A stretch of 64,000 bases of DNA from Pantoea sp. At-9b (GCF_000175935.2 NC_014839.1:62001-126000), one strand, 5' to 3'; shown: positions 30,744-41,400, numbered from the stretch's first letter. The notes: generated by a model from the sequence alone, not told the origin. Translations and numbers: made by a program.

Positions 30744-30986
30744 ATGCGTCAGAACGTAACGAAATACCCGGACACAGCCAGCGATATTGCCCATTATTTC
30801 AGCAAGCTGCCGCAGCCGTCACAGCAGGAGACGCTCGGACAGATTGTCGTCGAAATCCTCAGGGCAGGGAACAACCTGAACCGGAAGGCGGTCTGTTCAA
30901 AACTGCTCCGCCGCCTGGAAGTCGCCGCCAGTCCCGATGAAGAACAGCACTACCACGAGCTTATCGGTCTGCTGTTTGGCCGCTGA
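30744..30986 (+). CDS. ycgZ: YcgZ-family connector protein, block A
   Basis: 80 residues, the size of E. coli YcgZ (78). Family features are clear: MRQN start, DIAHYFSK, QQETLGQIVVEILRAGNNLN, RKAVCSKLLRRLE and the end HELIGLLFGR. YcgZ is the first product of the ycgZ-ymgA-ariR operon. In E. coli the operon is BluR-repressed and its small proteins act through the Rcs phosphorelay to promote colanic acid and lower curli. The gene follows the 14-bp inverted repeat at 30650-30691 and precedes ymgA- and ariR-like genes in the E. coli order. It is nearly identical to the gene at 57880. Confidence 0.88.
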   Translation: MRQNVTKYPDTASDIAHYFSKLPQPSQQETLGQIVVEILRAGNNLNRKAVCSKLLRRLEVAASPDEEQHYHELIGLLFGR

Positions 30987-31089
30987 GGCATCGGGGCCCT
31001 GCAGGCCCTCGGTCAGAAGAATTCTGAAGGCCTCACGGAGCGGCGGCTTGTTTTTTTCCTGGAGCGGCATATGCATCAGAGAAACGGTT

Positions 31090-31359
31090 ATGCAGAGAAA
31101 TAATGCTGAAAGAATGATGGATATCATTATCGGCGAAGCCGTCGCGACCATGCTGGACGGAGATGATGCCATCAGCGTTGAGGCACTGGCGCGTCAGCTC
31201 AGGGCAATGATGCTGACTGAGTCAGACCCTGAACGCCTGATGGCCCTGCAGCGCGCCCTTGCAGAGGTGCAGGCCGTTCGCAGCCCGGCACCGGACAGGC
31301 AGAGTGCGTCTGTTCACGGGCCCACCGCACGGCTCCGGCCGGAGGACAACAAGCACTAA
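31090..31359 (+). CDS. ymgA: YmgA-like connector protein, block A
   Basis: 89 residues (E. coli YmgA has 90). It contains RMMDIIIGEAVATMLDGDD, ISVEALARQLRAMMLTESD and a proline-rich polar tail ending in NKH. It lies between ycgZ and ariR as in E. coli. The start at ATG 31090 is chosen because the block B copy has the same start context (GGTT before the ATG) and the similarity begins there; the ribosome binding site is weak. The counterpart in block B is at 58220. Likely a soluble helical protein of the Rcs/biofilm network. Confidence 0.75.
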   Translation: MQRNNAERMMDIIIGEAVATMLDGDDAISVEALARQLRAMMLTESDPERLMALQRALAEVQAVRSPAPDRQSASVHGPTARLRPEDNKH

Positions 31360-31495
31360 GTACAGGATGACTTTCCGGCCAACCTGAAATCGGGAAGTAG
31401 CCCACAGAACGCGTCCATCTCAGGGTGGCGGTTTTCATTTGACGCGGATTTTTCCGGTTCAGTTACCCACAGTGGCGTGGGCAGTCGATAACAGG

Positions 31496-31750
31496 ATGCA
31501 GCAGAACACAACCGAAGCAGAACTCATACATCATTTCCGCAGCGCGGGCGACAGGATGTCCGCAGAAACAGCCTTGCTGGATGCCGTCATCCGGGAAATT
31601 GTGGTGGACGGACGGAAAGTGACCAGCAAGACCATCATCTTGTATCTGATTGCCGAGAAAGAAAGTACGTCAGACGTGGTGATGTTCGACGCGCTGCGCA
31701 GCACACTGGAAATCGTGGTCGGACGCACGCCCGATGACGAGAGCTTCTGA
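31496..31750 (+). CDS. ariR: AriR/YmgB-family biofilm regulator, block A
   Basis: 84 residues. The match to E. coli AriR is strong: LIHHFRSAGDRMSAETALLD, VTSKTIILYLIAEKESTSD and LRSTLEIVVGRTPDDESF (AriR has SYFRSSGN, NNKNIILSLIHSLETTSD, RKTLEIVLRYTADDM). AriR is a dimeric helical protein implicated in biofilm and acid resistance and in Rcs signalling. It is the last gene of the plus-strand set in block A and has a close copy at 58628. ACAGG lies directly before the ATG; the true ribosome binding site may be upstream. Confidence 0.85.
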   Translation: MQQNTTEAELIHHFRSAGDRMSAETALLDAVIREIVVDGRKVTSKTIILYLIAEKESTSDVVMFDALRSTLEIVVGRTPDDESF

Positions 31751-31964
31751 CAGGACACCCCCATACTGCGAGGAGGCAGAAAGCCACAGGTGCGCCGTAA
31801 CCGTCCTCTGCAGCCCATACGGAACAGCTGATTACGGCGTTGCGTGTAACGATTGTCCGGTATTTCATGAATGTCCCCCGGCAGTGAAAGGATATCCAGT
31901 TCCCGTGTGACAGGAAGCCACCACCTTGCCCGCTTCATACCCATTCGGGAAGATTTCCTGCAGG

Positions 31965-32162
31965 TCAATGCATCTGGCGGGCAAGCAGCCGGACGGCCCG
32001 ATAATAGGCGTCCCGGAGGTCATGACCGTCAGCCAGTTCACCCATCTGATGCAGGGCTTCGGTGATGTCGTGGAGGGTGAGGTGCTCGTCCGGCCTGAGA
32101 AGCCGTGCAACTACCGCTCCTATAGCGGCGTAAATTTCTTCGGTAATGGCATCATCTTTCAC
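31965..32162 (-). CDS. small helical protein of the YmgA/AriR-like set, block A gene 5
   Basis: 65 residues from GTG 32162, with GGAG five bases upstream. The sequence (ITEEIYAAIGAVVARLLRPD, LTLHDITEALHQMGEL, AVRLLARQMH) follows the spacing of the YmgA-like proteins: a first helix with IG-AV, a loop, then a leucine-rich helix. The block B copy at 58919-59125 has the same GTG start and ribosome binding site, and the two proteins differ at many positions while keeping this pattern, which supports a real coding gene. It is encoded convergently to the ycgZ set. No described family name is known to me. Confidence 0.65.
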   Translation of the reverse strand: MKDDAITEEIYAAIGAVVARLLRPDEHLTLHDITEALHQMGELADGHDLRDAYYRAVRLLARQMH

Positions 32163-32265
32163 GTAAACTCCGGGCCAAGGTGGATTAATATACAGTATAA
32201 CAGAAGTCCCCTCTGCCGTCAGTTTATGAGTCTGTCAGTTCTGTATTATCCGGAACAAAACCGTG

Positions 32266-32535
32266 TCAGTGCAGGGTTTGTCCTTCGTGCACGCATACAG
32301 AAGTATCGTGAGGGAGTTTTCTGCTTTCGCTGACATTTGCCTGAACTTCCCACCGCACCTCTTCGATAATCAGCAGTCCGGCACGGATGCGCGCCTTATC
32401 CGTTTCGACATTCCGCGTTGACCGGAGCTTTTCAAACAGCGCCAGCCTCGAAATATCCATATCCGAGATTAGGAGTTCGGTAACGGCCTCGCCGATTATT
32501 ATTTCTGTCATCTTTTCATCAATGCTGTTTTTCAT
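32266..32535 (-). CDS. YmgA-like protein, block A gene 6
   Basis: 89 residues, MKNSIDEKMTEIIIGEAVTE followed by LLISDMDISRLALFEKLRS and a polar tail. The IIIGEAV...LL...DIS..AL..KLR pattern is the same as in the ymgA-like gene at 31090, so it is a diverged paralogue within the block. It is the promoter-proximal gene of the minus-strand pair with 31965-32162. The homologue in block B is at 59228-59497. It probably acts in the same Rcs/biofilm network; direct evidence is lacking. Confidence 0.7.
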   Translation of the reverse strand: MKNSIDEKMTEIIIGEAVTELLISDMDISRLALFEKLRSTRNVETDKARIRAGLLIIEEVRWEVQANVSESRKLPHDTSVCVHEGQTLH

Positions 32536-32795
32536 CGGGCCTTCCTATCGGGAAGTTCGGTCTGACAAACTAACATAACCCAGTTACCGCGACACGAAAG
32601 ACGGGCAGCCGGGTGAAAGCTGAAAACACCCGACTGCCGGAAATCCCCCGGGGAAAATGACAGACACTGAGGCAGAGAGATGATGCTGAACAATCCTTTC
32701 TGATATTAGCTATTTATATGCAGTCCGGCCTGCCAGAAACAGATTTTTTCGGCCCTCCTGTTCCTAGACACGCTGACGGATTATTCCATCCCGGG

Positions 32796-33017
32796 CTAGT
32801 GATACAGAGGGATATCATTCCTCTGCCTGTAACGTGCAGGCCAGATCATAGCACCTTTGCCATCGCCGATATAAAGCAAGCCCAGTGGTTCAATAATGAC
32901 AACGGGGCTGTCCAGTGCCCGCCGGTAATGTAGAAGCTCGCGGGCCATCTCAGCAGCTTCAGCAAATAACCCACCGCTCTGGCCGGCGATGTATCTGAGT
33001 CTTTCATCTGTTAGCAT
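32796..33017 (-). CDS. small hypothetical protein, 73 aa
   Basis: Starts at ATG 33017 with a good GGAG six bases upstream. The protein begins MLTDERLRYIAGQSGGLFAE and continues AAEMARELLHYRRALDSPVV. This N-terminus is reminiscent of short phage or plasmid proteins of the Ead/Ea22 type that share a (L)TDERL...AxELLxYR segment, but the assignment is weak. It lies alone on the minus strand after block A. Confidence 0.45.
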   Translation of the reverse strand: MLTDERLRYIAGQSGGLFAEAAEMARELLHYRRALDSPVVIIEPLGLLYIGDGKGAMIWPARYRQRNDIPLYH

Positions 33018-34367
33018 CCGAGTCTCCGTTTTGATGGTCTGTAAGCCTGTACAGAAGCCCTGCGATGACTGAATGTAAGTGCCTCCGCCTGACAGCGCCT
33101 AGGAAACTGACCCAGTATTTCCGTCAACTAGGGGCACTCACGGGAGCATATATGGAAAAAATAATGTATCCCTCACTCATTTTGCCATTGAGCAACTCAG
33201 GGAACCACCTGAAAAAAACTTCAGGTCCCCTGGGCTGACGTTGTGTCAGACTAACAGGCGCTCCACTGGCAGGATGTCTGAGTAGAAAAGACTCCTGAGC
33301 ACAATACCACATACCAGCGCCAGCACCACAGCCGAAACGGGTCAGCGTGACGTGAGGTATATAGCCAGGTCAAGCAGCAGCTAGGGCGAAATAGTCTACA
33401 GCGCAATGCAAGTATCCATTACGGCGTATGCCATCTGGCCTGTGGAATATGTTCTCCAGATTCACTCAAGCCCTAGGCAAATAAAAGCGAAGAGCGCATG
33501 CTGATTATAGCGGTGACGGTTCTGGTCCGTTGCTGAGAAAGAAAACACGGGAAGAAGCCGGGTCGCAATAATTAAAACACAACACCTTGCTCTTATTAAA
33601 GTTGTGATACACTGCAGTACAATGGCTGTACTTTACAACATGCCAAACTTTCAAGGAAAATAAATCAGGCCGTGCATTTATTTGCATTAAAGATAAAATT
33701 CAGGATGAGTGTATAACGGACATCCCGCGGAAGGAAATTTATGGCTTACTAACGGCAAACAGAGACACTTATGTCTAGTTGGTGCTCTGCTTCTTCCTCT
33801 AGTTCTCAAGCTAGTCGCCAAATCTGAGACTCATAGTTCTTCCTCTCCTGCTGAACACAGTAGAGCCAGACGTGTCGCGGTCTCGTTGCGGTCGCCGGAT
33901 ATAACTCATTACGGTTATCTTAACTGCCAATAATAATTATCTTTAAATCAATTGGTAGCTATATTTCATCGGTAAATAAAAAACATTATGCGCATTTTTC
34001 TGACTCCCTTATAATGATGAGGTTTAATTAACAGCTCCGCATTATAGTTAATACAATTTCAACCTTATTAATCACAAGCAATCTCTCTCACATTGAAGTG
34101 AATTATAAATATTCAGGCTTCAGGGTCATCATTAATGGAGGATATAGTACTGTATGAAATAAATAATAAAGCCATACCTGTACTTATCAGTGTTCGGTAA
34201 ACGGGCATCAGCGCTCGTTTCGTCACTTCCACTTTCCGGTAAACCTTGTTTGAAATTTCACATGCATAATAACGATAAAGTCATTAATCATTTATTTCAG
34301 CCAGTTATTATTACTGAATAAACGTACTCCATCGCCTGCGTAACGCCTTCCGGAATAACCCCGACAA
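33018..34367. other. 1.35 kb without a supported gene
   Basis: Short frames at 33124-33312, 33505-33687 and 33709-33933 have no ribosome binding site with a plausible product. The DNA becomes AT-rich from about 33930 to 34320, just downstream of the truncated efflux operon. Nothing specific is recognised. Confidence 0.4.
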
Positions 34368-37300
34368 TCACCGCTTGTCTGACCATGACCGTTCTTTCTG
34401 CATAACCAGACTCATTGCGGCCGGAAGAACCGTCAGCGTCACCAGTGTTGCCACCAGTAATCCCCCGATAATGACATACGCCATAGGCCCCCAGAATACC
34501 TGTTCTGAAATCGGCAGCATTCCGAGTATCGCCGCACAGGCGGTCAGCAGTATCGGCCGGGCACGGTGCCCGGCTGCGGTGATGATCGCCGCGTCATACA
34601 CCATGCCTTCCCGTACATTGTTGTCAGCTTCACTGATAAGAATCACCGCGTTGCGGATTATCACACCCGCCAGCGCAATAATGCCCAGCAGCGCGACAAA
34701 CCCCATTGGTGTGCCGGTTGGCAACATCGCCAGCACAATACCGATGAGCCCAAAGGGCGCCATCAGCAGTGCCAGCAGCATACGGGAAAACCGCTTAAGT
34801 TGTACCATCAACAACATCAGCATCACCGTCAGCGTCACCGGCAGCATGGCATACATGGAGTTGTTGCCTTTATCTGATTCAGCCACCGTCCCGCCCTCCT
34901 CTATCTTATAACCAGGCGGCAGTGTGGCACGTAGCCGGTTCACCAATGGCAGCAGTTGTTGAGAGGCAGCCACTGACGCCGCCAGATAACCGGGTCATCC
35001 AGGCCCCATTCAGGTGTGGCAACCTGGCTGAGCGGTATTTTCTGCCCCTGGTCATTGGTCAGCAGCATGCCGGACAACGTCGTTAAATCCTGACGCTCCG
35101 CGTCATCCGCGCGCAGCACCACATCAATCAGACGATGACCATCACGCACCGTGGTGACTGTCGACCCTGACCAGACGGTATTCAGCATCTGAGCGATACG
35201 CTGCGACGACACGCCCGCCGCCCTGGCGGCCGTCTGATTAACGTTGAGGGTGATGACCCGTTCCGGCTCCCCCGCGCTGAGGTTGACCTCACGCGTACAG
35301 GGACTCTGACCGAGTACTGACGCCAGCTTATGCGCAATCACCTTTACCTCCCCGTAGTCCGGTCCGGTGATGCGGTATTTCACCGGCCAGCCCACCGGCG
35401 GACCAAGTTCCAGTGGGGAAACGCGGCTGGTGATGTCGCTGAACTGGCGGGCAAGCAGGTTATCCAACGTGCTTTGCAGCCGGTCGCGCGCCGGCAGGTC
35501 TTTCGCCACCACCACCAGCTGGGCAGTGTTTTCATTATCCAGCAGGACATCCATCGGCAGGTAAAAGCGTATCGCCCCTGACCCGATATAACTGGAAAAA
35601 TGGTCAACATTCGGGTCACGGATTAATGCTTTTTCCAGTCGGGCTGTCTGACGCCCGGTTTCGCCCTGAGAGGCGTCAGCCGCCAGCGTCAGGGTGACCA
35701 GCAGTTCGGGCCTGTCAGAGGCGGGGAAGAATTCACCCTGCATAAAGGTCGTGCCATACGCAGCAAACCCCAGCAGAACCAGCGCGGCTCCGACAGTCAT
35801 TGCCCGGTGACGCAGGGTTATGGCCAGCAGACGATAATATCCGCGCCGGAGCCTGCCCGGCGCCCCGCTGTCCACATGTATTTTCAGTGTTACGGGTAAA
35901 ATCTGTACACCGATAAGCGGCGAAAACAGGATGGCGACCACCCATGAACAGAGCAGCGCGATCAGCATCACGGCAAACAGCGTGTAGCAGTATTCCCCGG
36001 CGCTGGAGGCCGCAAATCCCACCGGAATAAACCCGGCAATCATCACCAGCGTACCGGTCAGCATCGGAAACGCAGTTGTCCTGAAAGCATAGGTAGCCGC
36101 CGCGCGGCGTGGTTCACCCGCTTCAAGGCGCGATACCATGGTTTCCACCGTTATCATGGCATCATCAACCAGCAGACCGAGCGCGATAATCAGCGCACCG
36201 AGCGAGATGCGTTGCAGACCGATGCCGGCAAGCAGCATGCCGGTAAAGGTCAGAGCCAGTACCAGCGGTATCGCCGCTGCCACTACCAGGCCAGCGCGCA
36301 GGCCCAGTGACAAAAACGACACGGCAAGCACGATGGCGACGGCTTCAGCCAGCACGCGGATAAATCCGCTGATGGCGTTTGCCACCACGGCCGACTGGTC
36401 GGCGACTTTCACCATCTCGATTCCGTGCGGCAGCTGCTGGCTGATCAGCCCCATGCGGGTATTCAGGGCCTGACCAAAGTCGGTCATATTCCCGGTGGCG
36501 GCCATAGAAATCGCCAGACCGATGGCTGGTTTTCCGTTGACGCGGAACACCGGTGACGGGGGTTCTGCCGTTTCGCGACGGACAGTGGCGATAGCGGTCA
36601 GGGGAATATAACAACCATCGATATGCAGCGTGACCGCCTGCAGGCTCTTTTCCGACGTCAGCGCGCCGCTGACGCGAAGCGATACCTGCTCGCGGTCCGT
36701 ACGCAGCGTGCCGGCAGGCTCGACCGCATTCTGCGCCTTCAGCCCGTCACTGACCTGTTGCAGGGTAATCCCCATACCCGCCAGCTGGCGCGGGGAGAAA
36801 GCAATGACGAGTTGTTCTTCCTGCACCCCGATCAGGCGGATTTTTCCCACGTCCGGCAACGACATCAGGTCGCGGCGGATATCCTCCACCCGATCGCGCA
36901 GTTCCCGCGGGCTAAATCCCTCAGCGGTAAACCCGTAGATGGTGCCAAAGGTATCATCAAATTCGTCATCAACCGCCGGTCCCTGTACGCCGGATGGCAG
37001 CGACGCGGCGATATCCTGCATCTTTTTGCTCACCTGATACCAGATGCCCGGTACCTGAGCGGGCGGGGTATCATCCCTCAGGTTGGCAAAGATCACCGAC
37101 TGACCGGCGTGCGTGTCGCTTTCTACATAATCCAGATACGGGATCTCCTGTAGCTTTTTCTCCAGCGTGTCCGTCACCAGGTTGACCGTATCCTGCACGG
37201 TGGCTCCCGGCCAAGAAGCTGATACCACCGCAGTCTTGATCGTAAAGGCCGGGTCTTCGTTACGCGGCAGCTTTTCAAAGCTCAGGATGCCTGCGGCCAT

Positions 37301-37378
37301 CACCAGCAACATAAAAAAGATAATGAGCTGCTGATGATTCAGCGCCCAGGCCGAGAGATTGAAGGATGAGCGGTTCAT
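34368..37378 (-). pseudogene. RND efflux permease, broken by a small deletion with frameshift
   Basis: The start is ATG 37378, overlapping the adaptor stop (ATGA). The first frame runs to 34940 and holds most of an HAE-1 type pump: SFNLSAWALNHQQLIIFFML, the first periplasmic loop, and TM4 with GLLVDDAMITVE (the paired proton-relay aspartates). Near 34975 the frame changes: DPVIWRR in one frame is followed by AASQQLLPLVNRLRATLPPG in the next, and about 20-25 residues expected between them in homologues are missing. The second frame carries the last membrane helices to 34368. The total is near 1000 residues rather than about 1030. The pump would normally work with the adaptor and an outer-membrane channel to expel drugs; as written it should not assemble. 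Confidence 0.85.
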
Positions 37379-38523
37379 TCTGCCTCCTCTCCAAAGGCGA
37401 CGGTTTCTCCCTGCCGCAGCTGGCTGACGCCTGCAATCACCACCGCATCGCCAGGCGCCACACCGGCAGACACCATAATAGCGCTGGCGGTGTATCCGCC
37501 GAGGGTAATGGGTCTGAATTCCAGCTGGTGCGAGAGCTTGTTGACCACGAACACCGCCGGTTTTCCGCCGGTCCAAGTCAGCGCCGACGCTGGCAGGGAG
37601 ATCAGCCCCGGCCCGGATGCGGTCAGTCTGACCTGCACGCTAGCTCCCAGCATCATGCCGGATGGCGGGTCAGTGAGGCGGATACGCACACGCCAGGTAC
37701 GGGTCTGCGGGTCCGCCTGTGGACTGATATCACGCAGCGACCCGGTACAGTTCACTGCCGGGTCACTGGTGAGAGAAATAATGAATGTTCCGGCCTGGCG
37801 GGAAAACTGCTGCGGGTCTGTCACGTCGATCACGGCATCCCGGCCCCCGCTGACAGCCAGCGTTACCACAGGTTGTCCGGCACTCAGCACCTGCCCCGGC
37901 TGCGCGCTGACCTGCGTGACCACGCCTGCGGCCGGTGCAGTCAGGCGCGTCCAGCTCAGATTGTCCTGCGCCGTCTTCAGCGCGGCTTCACTGCTCTGAC
38001 GGCGTGATGCTGCGGTCTGCCAGTCTGAACGGGCGGTATCCAGCTGCACGCGGGCAATGGCCCCGGAGGGCATCAGCTGCGTCATGCGTTTCAGGTTCAG
38101 TGCCGCCAGACGCTCAGCGGCCTGAGCGCTGGTAAGGTCAGCGCGTGCGCTGTTGAGCTGATTCTGTGGCGTATCACTCTCCAGCGTGCCCAGCAGTTGC
38201 CCCGCCGTCACGCTGTCACCCACATCCACCGTGCGCGTCAGCAGGCGGCCATCGAGGCGGAAGCCCAGCGCCACTTCATCGTGCGGGCGGATTTCACCGG
38301 TCCGTGCCAGCAGACCGATACCTGCTGGCGCGGGAGCCGTGATGGTGCGAACCGGTCGTGGCGGTGTCGCCTGTTTTTCCGGCTTTCCGCCGCAGGCAGT
38401 CAGCAGCAGAGCGACCGGCAGCGCCAGCAGGCAGTATCCCGGCAGGGCCAGCCGGTGGAGCGTGAATAGGTGGCGCAGTACCTGCCGCACGCAATCGGGC
38501 AGGTCAGAAAGATTTTCCGTCAT
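37375..38523 (-). CDS. RND efflux periplasmic adaptor (membrane fusion) lipoprotein
   Basis: About 382 residues from ATG 38523 (AGGA upstream); an ATG 10 codons further up is less likely. A long hydrophobic leader ends in a lipobox LLTAC, so it is anchored as a lipoprotein. It has the lipoyl/barrel-sandwich pattern (VALGFRLDGRLLTRTVDVGD and LTAPAAGVVTQVSAQPGQ), a helical hairpin (NSARADLTSAQAAERLAALN) and a beta-barrel region. The gene lies between the sensor kinase and the permease on the minus strand and overlaps the permease start by 4 bases. With the permease broken, the adaptor may be an orphan or serve another pump. Confidence 0.9.
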   Translation of the reverse strand: MTENLSDLPDCVRQVLRHLFTLHRLALPGYCLLALPVALLLTACGGKPEKQATPPRPVRTITAPAPAGIGLLARTGEIRPHDEVALGFRLDGRLLTRTVDVGDSVTAGQLLGTLESDTPQNQLNSARADLTSAQAAERLAALNLKRMTQLMPSGAIARVQLDTARSDWQTAASRRQSSEAALKTAQDNLSWTRLTAPAAGVVTQVSAQPGQVLSAGQPVVTLAVSGGRDAVIDVTDPQQFSRQAGTFIISLTSDPAVNCTGSLRDISPQADPQTRTWRVRIRLTDPPSGMMLGASVQVRLTASGPGLISLPASALTWTGGKPAVFVVNKLSHQLEFRPITLGGYTASAIMVSAGVAPGDAVVIAGVSQLRQGETVAFGEEAE

Positions 38524-38616
38524 GGCAGTGTTCCTGAACAAAGTTCCGGCCATTCAACCGGAACAGTGTCAGGATTTACCCCTGCGTTCTGTCAGGAAGC
38601 TGTCAAGACGGCAGAT

Positions 38617-39798
38617 TTATGGGTGGATATTTCCGGCAGGTAGAGTGATGGTGATAACCAGCCCGCGCGACTCACCTCGGGTGGCGTGAATGCTGCCACC
38701 GTGTGCCTCGCAGATGCCGCGTGCGATGGACAGGCCCAGTCCGCTGCCACCGGAATGCCGCGCGCGTGACGATTCTCCCCGTGTGAAGCGCTCAAACATG
38801 ACCGGGAGAAAATCGGCTGGCACACCCGGACCACGGTCGCAGAAAACCATTTCACATCCCGTCGGCACTATCCGCGCTACGGCGGTGAGCACGCCCCCCT
38901 CTGCGGCATAGCGCAGGGCGTTTTCCATCACTATGGTCACCACCTGCCCCAGACGGACCGGGTCAGCCTCACAGAGACAGGCTGCGTCAGAGATGACGCT
39001 AAAGCGCATACCCGCGTCCTGCGCCTGCGGAGCCAGCCACGCTGCCCGCTCGCTCAGCAAGCCCGTCAGGTCCGTCACCGATTTATTCAGGCTGAGCTGA
39101 CCGGCATCAGCCAGCGACAGCAGGTGCAGTTCATCCGTCAGTCGGCTGAGAAGTTGCAGTTGTTTCATAACCATCGCCAGTTGCCGGGGTTCAGGAGTAA
39201 ACACGCCGTCCATCATCCCCTGCAAACGGCCAATGGCTGCCGTCAGCGGCGAACGCAACTCATGCGCCATCGCCACATGGGACGCCCGCAGTTCACGATC
39301 GTAACGCGCCAGTTGCTGCATCATGGTATTGAAGTCACGGGTAAAGCGGCCCATCTCCAGCGGAGCATCATCCACCTGCGCGGCCTGAGCACTGAAATTC
39401 CCCGAGGACACTGCACTGGCGGCCGCCGTCAGATGGCCGAACTGCGCCGCCAGTGGCCGGGCAGAACGTAACCCCAGCACCACAATAAAGGGGATGATGA
39501 CCACCACCAGAATAGCGACCGTCAGCCAGTCCGCCGAGGCGATGGAGGGATCTGAGTAGCTGATACCCCACCATGCATCCACAATCTGATGAAAGCGGGC
39601 CGGGTCCGATGCCGGATGCGCGCGCAGCAGGGCAAACTCCTCGCGCAGAACTAGTGGCATCCGGTGCTGTATCCACAGGCTCTCAACGGCAAAACGCAGC
39701 CACATGCACAGCGCAATCACCACCACGGAACCCACTGCCAGCGCCAGAATCCGCACGCAAATCCAGCGCCACAGGGTCTGCTGCTGTAGCGTCTTCAT
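38617..39798 (-). CDS. sensor histidine kinase next to efflux genes
   Basis: 393 residues with two membrane helices (about 14-36 and 90-110) around a short periplasmic loop, a HAMP segment, the phosphoacceptor H-box (MAHELRSPLTAAIGRLQG), the N-box (VMENALRYAAEGG), DRGPGVPADF and GSGLGLSIARGICEAHGG. The start ATG 39798 overlaps the stop of the response-regulator gene (ATGA). Gene order regulator-kinase-adaptor-permease in one direction suggests it senses substances that induce this pump, as AdeS or BaeS do. Confidence 0.93.
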   Translation of the reverse strand: MKTLQQQTLWRWICVRILALAVGSVVVIALCMWLRFAVESLWIQHRMPLVLREEFALLRAHPASDPARFHQIVDAWWGISYSDPSIASADWLTVAILVVVIIPFIVVLGLRSARPLAAQFGHLTAAASAVSSGNFSAQAAQVDDAPLEMGRFTRDFNTMMQQLARYDRELRASHVAMAHELRSPLTAAIGRLQGMMDGVFTPEPRQLAMVMKQLQLLSRLTDELHLLSLADAGQLSLNKSVTDLTGLLSERAAWLAPQAQDAGMRFSVISDAACLCEADPVRLGQVVTIVMENALRYAAEGGVLTAVARIVPTGCEMVFCDRGPGVPADFLPVMFERFTRGESSRARHSGGSGLGLSIARGICEAHGGSIHATRGESRGLVITITLPAGNIHP

Positions 39799-40487
39799 GG
39801 CTGACGGAACCGGTAGCCGACAGCGCGCACATTCACCAGCACGTCAGAAATTCCGGCAGCTTCAAGTTTTTTACGCAGGTTATAGACATGGGTATCGACC
39901 GCTCTCTCCAGCGCGTCACTCTCCGGCAGGCAGCGTTCCAGCAGGGTCTGGCGTGAAAAGGGGCGTACTGGTGCGCCCATCAGTGTGGTCAGCAGACTGA
40001 ATTCAGTCGGGGTCAGCTCAAGGCTGGTAAGCCTGCCATCGCTATGACTGACCCCCGCCGTCATCATGGTGGTATCCACCTCCAGCCCCTGCCAGCGTAA
40101 TGACTGCACTTCCGGTTCCTGCGAGGCACGTCGCAGAACCGCCTGGACGCGTGCCACCACTTCACCGGGATTATAGGGTTTGACGACATAGTCATCGGCA
40201 CCGTAGCGCAGGGCACCAATTTTATCCGGCAAATCCCCCATCGCGGTCACCATGATAACCGGCGTGTTCCCTTTACGCCGGACGGCGGCAAGGATTTCAG
40301 TGCCGTTCATGCCCGGCAGCATCACATCAAGCAGGATAAGGTCTGGACGCAGACGCTGGCTCATCTCCAGTCCTGACGGACCGTCGTGTGCCATGGACAC
40401 GTCATAGTTTTCCCGTCGCAGATACGCACCCAGCACATCCGCTGCATCCGCATCGTCTTCAATAATCTGTATTCGTTTTCCGGACAT
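39795..40487 (-). CDS. OmpR-family response regulator
   Basis: 230 residues: receiver domain with acidic pocket EDD (10-12), phospho-acceptor Asp54 in LILLDVMLPGMNG, the MVTAMGD switch threonine and YVVKPYNPGE lysine, then an OmpR-type winged helix (LTSLELTPTEFSLLTTLM, RAVDTHVYNLRKKLE, VRAVGYRF). AAGGTGG precedes the ATG closely. It is first in the operon with the kinase, adaptor and permease; the 124-bp gap to the divergent mipA gene is the likely control region for both. Confidence 0.95.
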   Translation of the reverse strand: MSGKRIQIIEDDADAADVLGAYLRRENYDVSMAHDGPSGLEMSQRLRPDLILLDVMLPGMNGTEILAAVRRKGNTPVIMVTAMGDLPDKIGALRYGADDYVVKPYNPGEVVARVQAVLRRASQEPEVQSLRWQGLEVDTTMMTAGVSHSDGRLTSLELTPTEFSLLTTLMGAPVRPFSRQTLLERCLPESDALERAVDTHVYNLRKKLEAAGISDVLVNVRAVGYRFRQP

Positions 40488-40611
40488 TCAGGCCACCTTG
40501 ACCGTTTCTTCATAAATCCCTGACAGTTTATTGACACTGCCTCCGTATATTCACCAAGCATACGCGGCCCACGACAACCGCCTGCTGACGATTCAGGTAC
40601 GGAGAAGCACA

Positions 40612-41400
40612 ATGATAACCAGAAAACTCACGTTGTATACGGCCTGTTTAGTACTGACTGGTACAGCGGGTAGCGCACGGGCAGATGATGCCTTGCCATC
40701 ACAGAAGAATTTTTCCATCGGGATGGCAGGTCAGAGCCTGCCCCGTTACAGCGGGTCAGATAAGCACCGCTGGCAGTTGGTACCGCTGGCGCAGGCTCGG
40801 GATGGGGCATTTTTTATTGATTCGCAGAAAGGCGTGGGATATGACCTGCAGAGCGACAGCGGACTCTACCTCGAACATTCGCTGGGATACAATCTGGGGC
40901 GCTCAGAACAGAATTCGGACTGGCGGGATGGCAGCGACAGGCTGAAAGGCATGGGAAACATTAAAGCTGCGGTTAACACGGCTGTCACGGTTGGCTGGTC
41001 GGTCACCCACTGGCTGACACTTGAAGGCAAAGCAATCCTACCGCTGAGCGACAGCCAGGGCGTGAATTATCAGGCCTCCGCCACTCTGATCCCACTCCAG
41101 ACCAGCACGGATACGGTGGCCTTCAGCACCGCGGCATTATTCGGCGACAGTCGATATATGAACACGTTATATGGTGTCAGTGCCGCGCAAAGCAGCCGCA
41201 CTGGCTATACGGAATATCAGGCTCCCGCTGGTTTTTATGGCGCGGATAGCAACCTGACATGGAGTCATCAGTTCACTCCGCACTGGGGAGCGCTGATCAG
41301 TGCCGACTACATCTGGCTGAATAAGGATGCTGAAAGGAGTCCGGTCGTATTCCGGCATAATGAAACGGCACTCACTCTCGGCATCCTGTACACATTCTGA
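40612..41400 (+). CDS. MipA/OmpV-family outer-membrane protein
   Basis: 262 residues from ATG 40612 (GGAG eight bases upstream). A Sec signal peptide (MITRKLTLYTACLVLTG, cleaved after SARA) precedes a beta-barrel-like sequence with alternating aromatic strands, the MipA/OmpV hallmarks (PRYSGSDKHRWQLVPLAQAR) and a terminal aromatic residue (ILYTF). Members are outer-membrane barrels, some acting as scaffolds for MltA or in antibiotic or metabolite exposure. The gene is divergent from the two-component efflux operon and likely belongs to the same regulon. Confidence 0.9.
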   Translation: MITRKLTLYTACLVLTGTAGSARADDALPSQKNFSIGMAGQSLPRYSGSDKHRWQLVPLAQARDGAFFIDSQKGVGYDLQSDSGLYLEHSLGYNLGRSEQNSDWRDGSDRLKGMGNIKAAVNTAVTVGWSVTHWLTLEGKAILPLSDSQGVNYQASATLIPLQTSTDTVAFSTAALFGDSRYMNTLYGVSAAQSSRTGYTEYQAPAGFYGADSNLTWSHQFTPHWGALISADYIWLNKDAERSPVVFRHNETALTLGILYTF

